64,000 nucleotides of DNA, taken from Gari tellinella (Eukaryota; Mollusca; Bivalvia; Cardiida; Psammobiidae). The notes beneath the pieces were generated by a model. The model was not told the DNA's origin. It saw only the letters and a program-made list of their open reading frames with translations, and did no database searches. A program made the translations under genes and the position numbers. Location of the stretch: contig OV277856.1 in NCBI GenBank assembly GCA_922989275.2, positions 85,951,038 through 86,015,037 on the forward strand. Direction: 5' to 3'. Positions 24,476 through 35,845 of the stretch are shown here, in pieces. How positions within the stretch are numbered: position 1 is the first letter of the stretch; each line of letters begins with the position of its first letter.

Positions 24476-25032
24476 CTGTATACGCGATACTTGTGGCTAT
24501 CCTGGTCGCCCTTTGTATCATGTGTTCTGTGGTCACGCTCTACCTGCACCATCACGACACAAGCGAATCTATGTCACCATTAATGGTCAGCGTTGGCATG
24601 TTTCTCACGCAAATCACGTGTGGTGGGAAACAGGACAACAATATTGGAGACCAAGACGATTCCTGGAAAGTTTCCCATCAGCCAAGCATAGAAGAGAATC
24701 CTGTGAACAATGTTCAAAGCTCGCCAAAGATTCGGTCGAAGTCAGAAGAACATCTTCCAAACGGAAATGCGATGATAGGAAACATGATTCCGCGCCGCAA
24801 ATTAACACCAATTGAAAGAAACAGAGTACGTCCTAGATCAGACGGTTCAAGAAGGGCACACGTGTCTATAAACTCGCATAGTTTCAACGACGAGTCTCTG
24901 GATGACCCAATTACATGGAGAGTCATAGCAAAACAGTTCAATAAACTTTGCCTCTTTATGTTCATCACACTTTCCTTTCTTGTGCATTTTGTTTTTATCG
25001 TTACGCTAGCCGTTGGCGGTTTAAATACGTAA
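24476..25032 (+). CDS. Cys-loop channel subunit, last exon with M3, cytoplasmic loop and M4
   Basis: The acceptor is GTATTTTATAG; the exon enters in phase 1 and runs to TAA at 25030-25032. It gives M3 (AVYAILVAILVALCIMCSVV, then TLYLHHHD) and a cytoplasmic loop of about 110 residues rich in Ser, Asn and Arg, with an RPRSD stretch of possible phosphorylation type. M4 follows (WRVIAKQFNKLCLFMF, then ITLSFLVHFVFIVTLAV) with a short tail GGLNT. Length and order fit a nicotinic-type subunit with a loop of ordinary to short size. Overlapping open frames on both strands here are shadows. Confidence 0.93.
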
Positions 25033-25105
25033 ACAAAAACCGAAACATCAAATGAATGTTTTACGCTTATTCGCTGTGGTATATTGCCTTCTGTGTTGGA
25101 GTTAA

Positions 25106-25111
25106 AATAAA
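25106..25111 (+). promoter_or_regulatory. Candidate polyadenylation signal of the channel gene
   Basis: AATAAA lies 74 bases after the stop codon of the channel gene, in AT-rich DNA. It is the first canonical hexamer downstream of the stop. Assignment rests on position and sequence only. Confidence 0.5.
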
Positions 25112-26961
25112 CCAATCCTAATTGGAAGTGTACGATACTGAAAATATGTACATGGTACTTCATTATTCAGAGGGCGTTTGAACTTCATAAAGCGCGAGTA
25201 CATGTTTGTATTAGTTAGTACAGAGACAAAATGTATACAATTGTATATTCAAAAATGTGCAATGGTTATGGAAGGTACTTTATCCACCAGAGAGTGCGTG
25301 AACATGAACGTACATGTGCAATGCAAATGAAGTTTACAGCACTGTACACTTGTTTGTACACAATGCAAAGAATTCGGCGTTAAACAATATAACCCTTTCC
25401 CTGCTGAATATCCATTGACTAAAACATTAGGAGACTTTTCCTTAGAAACGAATACAGACTGGTGTCTGGCAGATCATATGAGAAACAGCGCAGGCACTAC
25501 TCCACTGTATACAGGAGTATCAAGGATACAGCGCAGGCAAGGATATGGAAGTTACTACGATTTCTCTAATCAAATGACACATGCAATGCAATTATCTTTG
25601 GAAAAATTACAAACCTAAGTTAAACAGGCAGATTCTAGTGTATTTATGTTAACATTTCACAAATGTAAGTTCAATGTTAAATGAAAGTGATGCAGTACCG
25701 CAAAAATCCTGTAAGTATATGCAACTGTTGTAATTATCCTAACGTTAGAACAAACTATTTTTATCATAGTGTAATGTGTCCAAAAGATGCAAACAGAAAC
25801 TATGTAAACTATGTAGACCTTGATCAGATCACTCCCTTAGGAGCAATCTGATATCAATAAAAACAGTCTGCTTAGACCTCTCTGTCTCAATACTTAAGGT
25901 CATTGCGGTGATCATACGCTGAGATATTTGCTTTGAATCTGTCTTGCATTCAGATACGTCTTCCTTGAATGACCACTCAACTCAAGCTTAGACATAATTC
26001 GAACCTTGGATATCTCAAACTCGCGTACGTCCAACTTAACTACATTTCATGTCATGAGATTCAATTGCATTATACATGTAACTATACATACAATATCACG
26101 ACATGTGTTTGCAAGAATATATGTGTCAAATATAACTGCAGTGTATTAGATTTATAGAAAACGTTATTCTCTTCATGATACAGACGGACATGAAAGGACT
26201 GACAGTGCAACGAATTTGGCTGCTGATGTCAACACACTTAACGGCTTAATTCTTCATGCATTCGCCCCTGAAACATCAAACTGGAAATTTTCAGTTTTCA
26301 ATTAAGTATAGTCTATTGACTATTCAGCAGATCGCACAGTTCAACAGTGACCAAGCTGACTGACAGTCGGCGAAACTGTCTGGGTAAATACATTCCTTTA
26401 GCAGTGTAAAAAGAACTACTTTATATGCATCAATCCTGCTAAATGGAGCTATTTTCCAATATATATGGTTGTTCTTAGGATCTTAAGCAAATGTCCATAG
26501 TTCATTGTTTGTAAATGAGGAGCATCGCTAGGGTTAGATTTGTTAATTTGAATGAATAGTCCAGGTTTCAACATTGATGCATAGCCAAGTGTTTGAAATG
26601 ATGGCATTTGCTGAGGCAATTGGCACCTGTCCTTTTAAGTAGAATGTATAAATATGTGTATATATATAACTGGTCAATGCACGGTCAAAGTAATGCAGAA
26701 AGCTCCCATAGAAGTGTTCTGCGTTTCTTTTGTCCTGCATTAGGAAAGTGATAATGAATTATTTAAATATTTGTTTTTCTTTTAGTACAAGTATTGGGTT
26801 GTGTGAGGTTTTTTTAAACTACTGAATTACTGGACATGAAAGTGCATTTGTAAACGGTTTGATATCTAAATTCAGTAATGAACTGTTTTGATCATGTTTT
26901 AGGTTGTTAAATTACCTATTGCCTTGAGTCCGACTCTATGTTTTCTCATCAAGGGTTTCGT
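25112..26961. other. Downstream intergenic DNA
   Basis: This is AT-rich sequence after the channel gene. One degenerate hairpin of the 'AATGCAGAAAGCTCC' type is seen at about 26675-26742. The open frame at 25415-25618 has no family resemblance I recognise and no splice or start context. Nothing else is supported. Confidence 0.5.
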
Positions 26962-27092
26962 GCTTTTAAAGCGTTTGTGTTGAGTCTTAAATCGTTCTCA
27001 GTCATTTGATTGGTCAGATTTGAGTCTATGCTCAAATCTGACCAATCAAATGTTGAGAACGCACTCAGTCTCACCTCAAGCGCTTTATAAGC
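26962..27092. repeat. 131-bp palindrome
   Basis: The inner arms CATTTGATTGGTCAGATTTG and reverse (27003-27052) pair perfectly around a 6-base loop. The outer arms (GCTTTTAAAGCG ... ATCGTTCTCA against GAGAACGCACTCAG ... CGCTTTATAAGC) pair with mismatches. The arm contains ATTGG/CCAAT boxes. It is a foldback or MITE. Confidence 0.65.
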
Positions 27093-27783
27093 GCTAGGCA
27101 TGTATAATCGTCAATGTCGATCAATGTTCAGTTATTCATAAATATATACAATTTATTTGCTGTAATGTCAAACCTTTATACCAACAATATTGCTTGGAAT
27201 AGAGGCTCGTGTATGTATAAACTGAGCTGTACATATACACATCATTAATGTTCATGTTTGATTAAGTCATGTTTCCTTAAAGACAGAGTGTTTATAAATA
27301 TAACCAAACTATTGTGCAAATAATATACACTGTTTATAGAATCATTTGAACTCATCCGCTTTCGGAAATGTTAATAAAAACAAATTGAATCGCATGAGAA
27401 AATGTTAAAGTCGTAATGAGAAACATCATGCAGGTCTTGTGACAATATTGATAGTACTGGTAATGAACCAAGCGGGTTTAGGTGGTTTATAACTTTAACC
27501 CTTGCCTATAGCTCGATTTCAATTTTATGACAGGTGGTTACTTAAAACAGTTTAAAGGTATAACAGAAAGGCCACAATGAACTTTCTACTTTAATCTCAC
27601 CCTATTGCAAGTAGCTACCTGTCAGAATTCAAGAAATGTTTCCTGTCGCTCCTTATTAGGACATGATAGAAACCGTTTTCTGTAGGGTACAGCTAAAGGC
27701 ATGAATGACGATCCATGGAGAAAGTGTAAAATGATGCAGTACTGCTGTGATAGACCGCGGTATAAAGATTTGGTCAATTTCCT

Positions 27784-27962
27784 TTAACCACTTCACTGCC
27801 ATGGCGTCAACCTTTAAACAAGTATCGTCTGCTTTTACTTCTGGAATTTAAAGGTTAGGTATTTTAACTTAAGAAATATTGAAGTGGGTGTCCTTATCAG
27901 ACGCCGCGTGATCCAAATTGTTAGCAAATGAATATCGTATCAGGGGTAAGTGAAGGGGTTAA
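27784..27962. mobile_element. TTAA-flanked type C MITE with collapsed hairpin
   Basis: The ends TTAACCACTTCACTGCC and GTAAGTGAAGGGGTTAA pair, with TTAA at both sides. Only a shortened hairpin remains (about 27887-27930): the left arm reaches AGACGCCGCG and then jumps into the outer right arm (TGATCCAAATTGTTAGC). It ends 20 bp before the next element. Confidence 0.65.
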
Positions 27963-27981
27963 ACGATTTTGAAACTTCATA

Positions 27982-28350
27982 CAGTGTTCCCTCTCTACAA
28001 CGGCCCTCCCAACAACGACTCCCTCCTTACAACGACACTCGCCGTAATTCCCTTAACGGGATAATTAAGTCTAACTATTTTAATGCTGCAATATCGTCTG
28101 CTTAAGATTGTCGTCTGCTGTTTTCTCTCACAGTAACATATAAGTGGATATTCTGATAGAATACATATATTTACCAGTGACAAACAGCTTGAATCCTGAT
28201 CAGACGCCGCGTTACGCGGCGTCTGATCTGGATTCAAGCTGTTTGCAACTGTAAGCCAAGTCTTAATTTTCCCTCTCCATAACGACTCCCTCCGAACAAC
28301 GCACACAATATGTGTCTCCCATTGGTTGTCGTTGTAGAGAGGGAGCACTG
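27982..28350. mobile_element. pogo/Tigger-like MITE with type C hairpin, second copy
   Basis: It runs from CAGTGTTCCCTCTCTACAAC to its mirror ending GGGAGCACTG, flanked by TA on both sides (27980-27981, 28351-28352). It is similar along its length to 20637-20993, including the central hairpin with tip GACGCCGCGTTACGCGG (about 28187-28251). TA flanks and CAGTG ends fit the pogo/Tigger branch of Tc1/mariner. Confidence 0.8.
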
Positions 28351-28550
28351 TATAATCAGGAAAAATCTTTTTATAGTTGTACTGCGATTACTGAGACTTA
28401 AAATATGAAGACATCATTTTATATACAAATGAGAGGAGTTCTGTTTGAGTTGTTTTTCTTAGCCTTTTGCATATCATTTATTATTATAGTTTTCTGTTAT
28501 AGACCTACATTAAACAATACATACATAGCAATATGACAAAATATTATTGT

Positions 28551-28709
28551 TGTTAGCCCCTTCGCTGCCCTATCCCGAGTAGACAAAAATGAGTTGTTAT
28601 TTGCAAACGGAGTGTCACTCATTTCAATATTTCTCATGTCAAAATACCTAAATAAAAGCAAACGACAATTGTTTAAATTTGATGACGTAATGGCGAAGAA
28701 GGGGTTATG
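28551..28709. mobile_element. Type C-like MITE without a hairpin
   Basis: The ends TTAGCCCCTTCGCTGCC and GGCGAAGAAGGGGTTA pair, and the interior resembles type C elements (TTTCAATATTTCTCATGTCAAA-like). Where type C elements have their hairpin there is only GCAAACGGAGTGTCACTC. Either the hairpin was lost or this is a form that never had it. Confidence 0.6.
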
Positions 28710-28829
28710 GTGAAATGCATATACGCACAAATTTCAGTGCATAAAGATACAGGAACAGATACGGATCTTTATTCGGCATAAAATAACATCAGCATATTCA
28801 TAGCCATCAATGTGTGTGAACAATTCAAT

Positions 28830-29362
28830 TTATTACACCTCGCTTTGAGTTACAATGTTAAATTCCCATAGACCTACAGTTAACATTTTGCATATCTTTT
28901 ACATCTATCCAAAATATACTGTCACTCTTTATGATATTGTTTTTGTGACGTCACTCTAAAGGACATTACTTTTTTTTCTCCGTCCGAAAACATACTGTCA
29001 GCATCGACATGAATTTCGCTATTGGCCATATTAGAACGTTTTAAAAAGTGGTAACTTCTAATCAACTTTTGGCATTTTCTGTACAAGTTGCTTCCTTTTG
29101 TCCATTCCTTAACGATTTGCCACCATTTCGGAAGAGGATATTTGCCACCTAGACAATGTAAAGACGATGTTTCTTCAATTTACTTGTCATAACGTTCTTC
29201 TTTCTTTCTTGTAATATAATTATAAACAATGTGACGTCATAGACGGCGACGTCGTTTCCCGCGTTAGGTACAATGTCCGCGCTAAATTGGTATTCACAAC
29301 ACGTTTTATAAAATACAAATGAGACGATTCTAAAGCTAGGGTTGATAAGCTCGGTGTAATAA
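28830..29362. mobile_element. TATTACACC-ended element, copy 1
   Basis: It starts TATTACACCTCGC and ends AGCTCGGTGTAATA, an inverted pair. The body is repeated at 30492-30968 in the same orientation, sharing long blocks such as AGTTGCTTCCTTTTGTCCAT. No open frame of note. It is probably a non-autonomous DNA transposon of about 530 bp. Confidence 0.7.
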
Positions 29363-29363
29363 A

Positions 29364-29503
29364 ATATTTTTCATGTCAATGCTCTCTCTTTATGTATATT
29401 ATATAAATATTAGATGGCAGTTTGCGTGATCAACAGAATGTCACCCCGAGGCGTAATATACATACAGAGAGAGCAAACAGAGAGAGCATTGACATGAAAA
29501 ATT
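29364..29503. repeat. Foldback with GAGAGAGCATTGACATG arms
   Basis: ATATTTTTCATGTCAATGCT (from 29364) pairs with AGCATTGACATGAAAAAT (to about 29502); inner arms TATGTATATTAT and TAATATACATA also pair. The centre (29413-29450) holds a short version of the ATTAGATGGCAGTTTGCGTGA motif that heads the palindrome at 30970-31116. Confidence 0.6.
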
Positions 29504-29910
29504 ATCATTCATTGAGAAAATCTCGATCATTTTCAATTTGTAATTTAGCACAATTGTTTTCAGCCTCAGTTTTGCTGTAATTGATACGGGCTATCAAACA
29601 TTTTGTATCCAAAACATGCACCGTATATTTGGGTCTAATCTAAATCGAAGCTGTTAACTGCAAAAATTGTCAAGATTGCGCTTTCAGAACTCTACGGGCG
29701 GACTTCTGATAACTAGAGTAAACATTTTTCATCAAAACTGGTCTCATGTGGATCTAAACTGTTTGACACTCGGGTGATATTGTCTGAGAAAACCTGCAAA
29801 TCAATTAACTCTGGATTTTGTTGTAGAACGTTTAGAAGACAATTATATAGGTTGCTAACACGTTGCTACGCTCTTGTAATGGTGATCGACAAATTGCATG
29901 GAACTGGGTC

Positions 29911-30133
29911 TTATGAAACGTCGTACGCCAAAAAAGGTCGTAAGTCAAACCTTTAAAATACAAATAGTTTCTGATTTTTCCATCAAATCTTGTCTTGTGA
30001 CATCTCTTTGAAATCGTCTTTTCAAGACGATTCCAAAGAGGTGTCATAAGACAGTATAAGACGGAGAAATGAATGATAATTGATAATTTTAGAATCTGAC
30101 TTACGACAATAAGTGTCGTACGACGTTTCATAT
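29911..30133. repeat. 223-bp foldback with GTCGTACG ends
   Basis: TTATGAAACGTCGTACG on the left mirrors CGTACGACGTTTCATAT on the right; GTCGTAAGTCA and TGACTTACGAC also pair. A tight centre at about 29993-30052 (ATCGTCTT TTC AAGACGAT) completes the fold. It lies directly next to the SINE at 30140-30412. Confidence 0.65.
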
Positions 30134-30139
30134 CTAACG

Positions 30140-30412
30140 GTACCCTTCTTTCTTTCTCTATATACTGCTACACGCCCCTTTCGGGTATTACGAGCAGGGG
30201 CACTTTTTAGGTGCACCAATGGGACTGTACCCGGCCGGTCACTTTATCCTGACACCGACGAACCAGTTGTAATGCTAACCCGAAATCCTGAGCGTCAAGG
30301 AGGGGAGCCATTACTACCAATTTTTAAGTCTTTGGTTTGACCCGGCCGGGGATTGAACCCACAACCTCCCGCACTGCAAGCTGACGCTCTACCACTAAGC
30401 CACGCAACTCGG
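30140..30412 (-). repeat. tRNA-derived SINE
   Basis: On the - strand the head reads GTGGCTTAGTGGTAGAGCG (box A, about 30403-30385), then GTGGGTTCAATCCC (box B, about 30363-30350), followed by a roughly 190-bp non-tRNA body. The tail near 30140-30165 is AGAAAGAAAGAAGG-like. Box spacing fits a tRNA-derived RNA polymerase III promoter. Subfamily not assigned. Confidence 0.75.
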
Positions 30413-30491
30413 TGCCAGGTACCCTGCCTGATATGTTGTCCTAGACTAAATGATATAGTTTCGATGGTGTATGGAGTAGAATATATACATA

Positions 30492-30968
30492 TTATTACAC
30501 CTCGCTTTTTCTTTTACATCTATACTGTCATTCTTTATGATATTCTTTTTGTGACGTCATTCTAAAGGACATGACTTTTTTACTACGTCCGAAAACGTAC
30601 TGTCAGCCTTGACATGCCAATCGCTATTGGATACATTGGAACGTTTTAAAGAGTGGTAACTTATAATCAACTTTTGGCATTGTCTGTACAAGTTGCTTCC
30701 TTTTGTCCATTCCTTAACGATTTGCCATAATTTCGGAAGAGGATATTTGCCACCTAGACAATGTAAAGACGCTGTTTCTTCAATTTACTTATCATAACGT
30801 TCTTCTTTGTTTACTTGTAATATAATTATAAACAATGTGACGTCGTAAGACGGCGACGTCATTTCCCGCGTTATGTACATGTCCGCGCTAAATTGGTGTT
30901 CACAACACATTTCATAAAAGACGAATAAAACGATTCCAAGGCCAGGGTTGATAAGCTCGGTGTAATAA
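30492..30968. mobile_element. TATTACACC-ended element, copy 2
   Basis: It has the same inverted ends as 28830-29362 and is collinear with it through most of its length, slightly shorter near the left end. The two copies lie in direct orientation about 1.6 kb apart with the SINE and a foldback between them. Confidence 0.7.
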
Positions 30969-30969
30969 A

Positions 30970-31116
30970 ATAAATATTAGATGTCAGTTTGCGTGACATT
31001 CAAATTGTCAACCCTCGAAAACAAGAATGTCACCCTCGGCTACGCCTCGGGGTGACATGCTGTTTCTCGGGTTGACAATTTGAATGTCACGCAAACTGCC
31101 ATCTAATATTTATATA
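30970..31116. repeat. 147-bp palindrome attached to copy 2
   Basis: TAAATATTAGATGTCAGTTT on the left mirrors AAACTGCCATCTAATATTTA on the right, with further paired blocks (GCGTGACATTCAAATTGTCA and reverse; TGTCACCCTCGG / CCTCGGGGTGACA) and tip GGCTACGCC-like. Copy 1 carries only a rearranged remnant of this palindrome. Confidence 0.65.
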
Positions 31117-31292
31117 ATGTCGGCGTTGATATCCGTCGCCGGACAAATATCAATATCAACCGACTGAAGAATAACTTGTGGACGTTGACAATAATGTACG
31201 GGCTATTTAGCTGTTTGTGTTGACGTATGTATTGTTCAAAGTGACCGTGGTGTTTTATAGACGCAAGACATACAAAGGGAAATAATAAAATC

Positions 31293-31542
31293 ATTGAACC
31301 CTAACGATTTCTTTTGGCATACTCGTTCTTTCCACACAGTGCACTTATGAAGAGTACACTTGTCACGTGAAAACGTTGTAACCCGAGATCAGAGGGATTC
31401 TAAAGGAGCCCTCTGGTCAGGGTCTGCACTGTTTATAAGTTTGCAATATTTTGCACAAAACAATCCTAAATAGTCACAAGTGGACTCAATTAAATGTTAT
31501 GTTGGAAATATCCATTAAAAGTATTATAGGTGAAGGGGTTAA
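31293..31542. mobile_element. Type B hairpin MITE, partly decayed
   Basis: The left side has TTGAACCCTAACGA and the right end AGGTGAAGGGGTTAA. The hairpin (about 31384-31432) keeps GATCAGAGGGATTC and GGAGCCCTCTGGTCAGGG but its outer left arm has diverged. Confidence 0.55.
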
Positions 31543-31871
31543 AACGTAAGCCATATAATGGTTGCATCAAATTGTCACCTGTATATAACAGTATTATGCT
31601 TGAAAAGAGTGGCAGCTGAACACAAGTGTAACTGTATTCTGAAACAGTAGCAGATTGACCATAACTGGGTAGATAATATATGTAGTAGAATCTCTTTATA
31701 GCAACCAAATAGTATGGAGGTATGGGGATAATTAATGATAGGTGACTGCTTTATACAGGACAATGGTAGTGCAAAAGAACTTAAAGTAGCTATCTGCATT
31801 TCTTTCAACCTATATTAAACTCCTGCATGTTTTGAAATACATTGTATCAATGAGTGCTGCTTAACCTTTTC

Positions 31872-32127
31872 TTAACGCATTTGCCGCTGAAACATTTAAT
31901 GGACAATGCCAATAGCCAGTAAGGTCTAGTCCATTTCGGACTACTAAGGGTCGATTATAACACATGTATACCAATGTACATGTATTGCAGAATGACAAAC
32001 AGTGTAGACACTGAACAGAGGGATCATGCAGGAGCTCTCTGACCAGGGTCTACACTGTCTGGTATAGGACAAGTGTATTCTTCACAGGTACACTTATAGT
32101 ACTTGTGGATAGGGTTGAATGCGGTTA
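31872..32127. mobile_element. Type B hairpin MITE
   Basis: The ends are TTAACGCATTTGCCGCTGAA and GGGTTGAATGCGGTTAA, with TTAA at both sides. The hairpin is at about 31995-32060 (CAAACAGTGTAGACACTGA ... GGTCTACACTGTCTG) with a decayed tip. Confidence 0.6.
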
Positions 32128-32261
32128 ACGCTTTTTCCCCGGCAATGTTGACAGGGGTTGCTTACAGCTGGCCGAAACTATGTATCTAATAGCAGTAAAC
32201 TTCTATAGGCAGCTACCTAAACATGTACATGTATTTGGTTTATACAACAGGTTGAAAGCAT

Positions 32262-33852
32262 AAACAAGAGGGCCATGGCCCTTAATTCGCTCACCTGAGG
32301 TCATTGTGCCTTAGCTTAATAGGCAAGACAACATTTTAATATAGCTGTAAATGGAATTATCTTCCAGACAAAAAAAACATGACAAATTGGAATAACTTAA
32401 AAAAATATTGTTGGCAGAGTTATGGCCCTTATCCATGACACTTCTTCTTATCAAGCTACATGTATTTCCATATGATTATGTATTGCGCACTCTGCTTTAC
32501 TTTCAACCTGCTTTAAGTTATCATCTACTAAGATATAGATACTATTTCTTATATCTTACATGTTTATGACTATATAAAGTGGAATTATTTTCTTTAGAGG
32601 AGGAATAAATTAAAGGCGTAAAAAGGCATATGTATGGGGTAATGGGTTAACATCAGTAGAACTGGAGTTATCTCAAAGACAAGAAAATATGACACTGGGA
32701 AATATCTCAAAATTGACATTGACCTTTGTACGACATGACCCAAGTTATAAAGTTTCTAACTTTAACAAAGTTATGGCTAAGATTAAAGTTGTGGACTGAC
32801 AGACAAACAAATGGACAAACAGACAAAAAAGCAGACAGACAAAAACAATATGCCCCCAACTGCAGGGCATAAATATATAGCAGACACCTCATCAGCTGAC
32901 CAGCTGACCTGAGTTCAGTTATGTAACTCTGCCAGTAGGAAATTTGGCTAGGGTCTAACTCTTATTATGCTGAATTGCTGTCTGCTATACATATTTTGAA
33001 TATTAAACATATGTATAAATATGGCAAAAGACATAATTACATAACTGTCAGTGGATCACTTCCAGACCCTGTTTCTCTAAGTATGAAGCAGACTAAACCA
33101 TTTATAAACTTTAGCAGACAACATGTTCAGCTAAGACCATCAGTTCAGTGGCTGAGGTCAAATACTGGGTAGTATGGTAGAATTAGCAACTGCTCTGAAG
33201 GCTTACCCTTAACAGACTGAAATGATATCTGCTTAAAACCTACTGTATGCGAAAAGTGACAAAAAAAAGAATTTAGAACATGTTCAGTTGGTAAATGAGT
33301 ACCAATAGTTTGGATCCAAATTAGATGCAGCATTATGTTGCATCTGATCTGGATCCAAAATGTTTGCAAATATTGGCTATTTGCCCTTAGTATATTAAGA
33401 GTAACTCAGGTAAAATACAGTTCTGCTTTTGCTTCATCAAAAATACTGTAAAACCTGCCTAGAGCAGCACTTAAACTGCGCAGGGTGGCGTCAAGTGTGA
33501 CCCTAGGGATTTCATTTTAACAAACTATAGAGGGATTGACCAGGAGATTCTACTGTAAAAATATCAAAGCTTAGGGCCTAGTAGTTTTTAGCAAGAAGAT
33601 TTTTTTAAAAATTTTGCTTTTTTGCTTTTTCAAGCAGAGTTTTTGCTTTTTCTCTTTCATTTAGACAACTTCTGTAGAGAAGCATCCAAGGAACATCATG
33701 AGCAGTTTGAATCCGCCCTACAATCCCCGGGTTCAGAGGAGATGTCGTTTGAAGTAAAAGTGAACGGACAGACGGACAGACGGACAGACGTACTACGGAC
33801 AATGAGCGGTCACAATAGCTCACCTTGAGCCTTCGGCTCAGGTGAGCTAAAA
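32262..33852. repeat. Dispersed repeat with AGGGCCATGGCCCT and AGCTCACC ends, interrupted
   Basis: AAGAGGGCCATGGCCCTTAA followed by TCGCTCACCTGAGG (32268-32298) and the far end AGCTCACC...GAGCCTTCGGCTCAGGTGAGCT (33820-33850) look like two ends of one dispersed family. A short tandem of GACA/GACGGACA (32800-32840 and 33765-33790) precedes each 3' part. Between them lie half of a type A element (32485-32652) and a type C-like hairpin (33308-33367). Family identity is inferred. Confidence 0.4.
32485..32652. mobile_element. Half of a type A hairpin MITE
   Basis: It starts at the hairpin centre (GCGCACTCTGCTTTACTTTC) and continues through the right arm and flank to TATGGGGTAATGGGTTAA. The whole left half is missing, and the break is at the tip of the palindrome. 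Confidence 0.65.
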
Positions 33853-35165
33853 ATCATTCTGTGTGAAGTATATAAAGGTATGACCATGGGGGAAATTGTT
33901 TGGAGAATGTTTTAAGATTGGGAAAGGGTCAAAGCAAGTTAATTTGACCTTTTATTTCAGATATTGTAATTACATTTATGTTCAAACATCACTGTATTGT
34001 AAGGTGAAAATTAATAAACTATTCATATTCCTCCGAATTGTTTTTATTGCTGTATGCTGTCTGATAAACAGACAGAGACAAATTTTCCTCAAAGCAACAA
34101 GAAATGCTGGGATATATGATTGATAAGACAAGGCAAAACTGAGTATAGAATTTATTTAGACAAACTCAGATAAAATAACCATGATAACCAAGGGTCTATA
34201 CACAGTGTTACAGGGCTACATCAAATCATTGCTGCCAATTGGCTATGTTTCAAACCATGAGGTCAATATCTCAATCAACTACAGGAAAACCCATCTTTTA
34301 CCACCACTAAATGAGACTAATGTTTGGGATGTTTAAGGCAGGTGGCTGCTTAAAGCTAGATGAAAGTGAAGCAGAAATCTCCCTGCTTTACCTTTATCTT
34401 GCTTTAAGCTGTCACCTTTCTTGAATACCACCAATTAGTCCTCTTTCCAGCGGTTGTAGTAGAGGGATTTAACTGTATTAACTAAAGTCCTGATATTACG
34501 ACCACCCAAAATAATGTCTTTTTCTTGTGGATGCTTGAAGTAGCATAAAGGTAAAACAAAAAATTTCTACATGAGCTTTCTGAATTACTATCATCCTGCT
34601 TTAACTATATGCACACTAGTGGTGGATATGTCCCACAAGGAATAATATTGCAAACAGTTTGGATCCTGATGAGATGCAGCATAACGAGGCGTCTCATCAG
34701 GCTCCAAACCGTTTGACACTCTGACCCTGTTTTGAAAAGAAATTTTGAAAACAGTAGCAGAAAACAATTGTTGCTGTCGAAGCAATTACCCAGCATGCAA
34801 AGAGTTAAACTGTCACATGTCTTAAACACAGTCAATGAGTCTTAGTGGTCAGAATAGCAAGACTTTATTGTTATAAGAAGTAGAGCATACATGTCAAACA
34901 CTTTTTTCTGCATAAAGCAGTAAAACGTAGACACTATTTTTCTGTTTATATATAAAGAACCATATATGAGTAGTAATCACCCAGCCTTAAACTTGCAGTG
35001 CTGACTTTTTTTAAAGTATCCATTTTGGATTAATGACCAGTTTATATGTAAATTTTGAAAATTGTTTCAAAACAACTTTTTAAAAAAAAAAAAAATTAAC
35101 ATTCTGATTAAAGGGCTCCATCAGGTGCCCATATATCAGGGCTACACTGCTTACACACACTGCTT
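33853..35165. repeat. Cluster of degenerate hairpin MITEs
   Basis: It contains a degenerate AAAGCA-type hairpin (34345-34412), a poorer one near 34537-34605, and a type C hairpin (about 34650-34710: CAAACAGTTTGGATCCTGAT against its mirror, tip decayed) whose element ends GCATGCAAAGAGTTAA at 34808. A decayed type B remnant is at about 35100-35160. No gene is visible. Confidence 0.55.
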
Positions 35166-35414
35166 ACTGTTTTGTCCCTGGAATCCCAAATGGACAATTC
35201 TAGTTTTTAAATTAGTCATGTCCATTTTTGACTTTTTAGGGTTGATTTTTTACAAAATATGTCAAAATGACAAACAGTGTAGACCCTGATCAGAGGGCTC
35301 CTTAAGGAGCACTCTGGTCAGGAATTTCACTGTTTGCATATGACATATGTACTCCTTATAGGTATGCTGTTTGCAAATGACACATTTATGCATGACCAGG
35401 GTTCAAAGAATTAA
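35166..35414. mobile_element. Type B hairpin MITE, 5' shortened
   Basis: The hairpin at 35273-35336 has CAAACAGTGTAGACCCTGAT, tip GGGCTCCTTAAGGAGC, and a right arm with a few changes. The right end reads CCAGGGTTCAAAGAATTAA. The left end begins inside the element. Confidence 0.6.
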
Positions 35415-35845
35415 TATTGCCATTTTTAGAAATAAGGTTATATGGGAAATTTGTATCACCTTGTTTATTATATAATCTTTGTAACAACCAGCAAGAAAAA
35501 TTCTTCTAATGAAATAGTGTAAATTCCTTTATTGACACTAAAAGTAAGCCTAAATTGCTGATTTTGAAGATAATGTCGCCAATTAATGAGTGATAAATCT
35601 AAAGCAGGAAGCTTTTTCAGGAACATTCTAAAATAGCAACCTCAAATGGACATTTCAAATTTCTAACGAAATCTGGTTCATTTTTCACCATAGAGAGTTG
35701 CTTTTTGAAACATATTGAAAAATGACAAACAGTGCGGACCTTGATCAAGAGAGATTGCAATGTAAGCGTGTCTAAATAGTCTATTTAATATTCAAAACAG
35801 AGATATTTGCCCTAAACTGAATGTGTCCAAAGTTGTTCAATGTGC

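Noticed and set aside
24714..25163. 149-codon - strand open frame over the last channel exon
   Set aside because: Antisense to an exon with clear M3 and M4; no family resemblance.
25415..25618. 67-codon + strand open frame after the channel gene
   Set aside because: No recognisable domain, splice sites or start context; could be part of a 3' untranslated region but nothing supports that.
27995..28348. 117-codon - strand open frame
   Set aside because: It lies entirely within the CAGTG-ended MITE and includes its hairpin.
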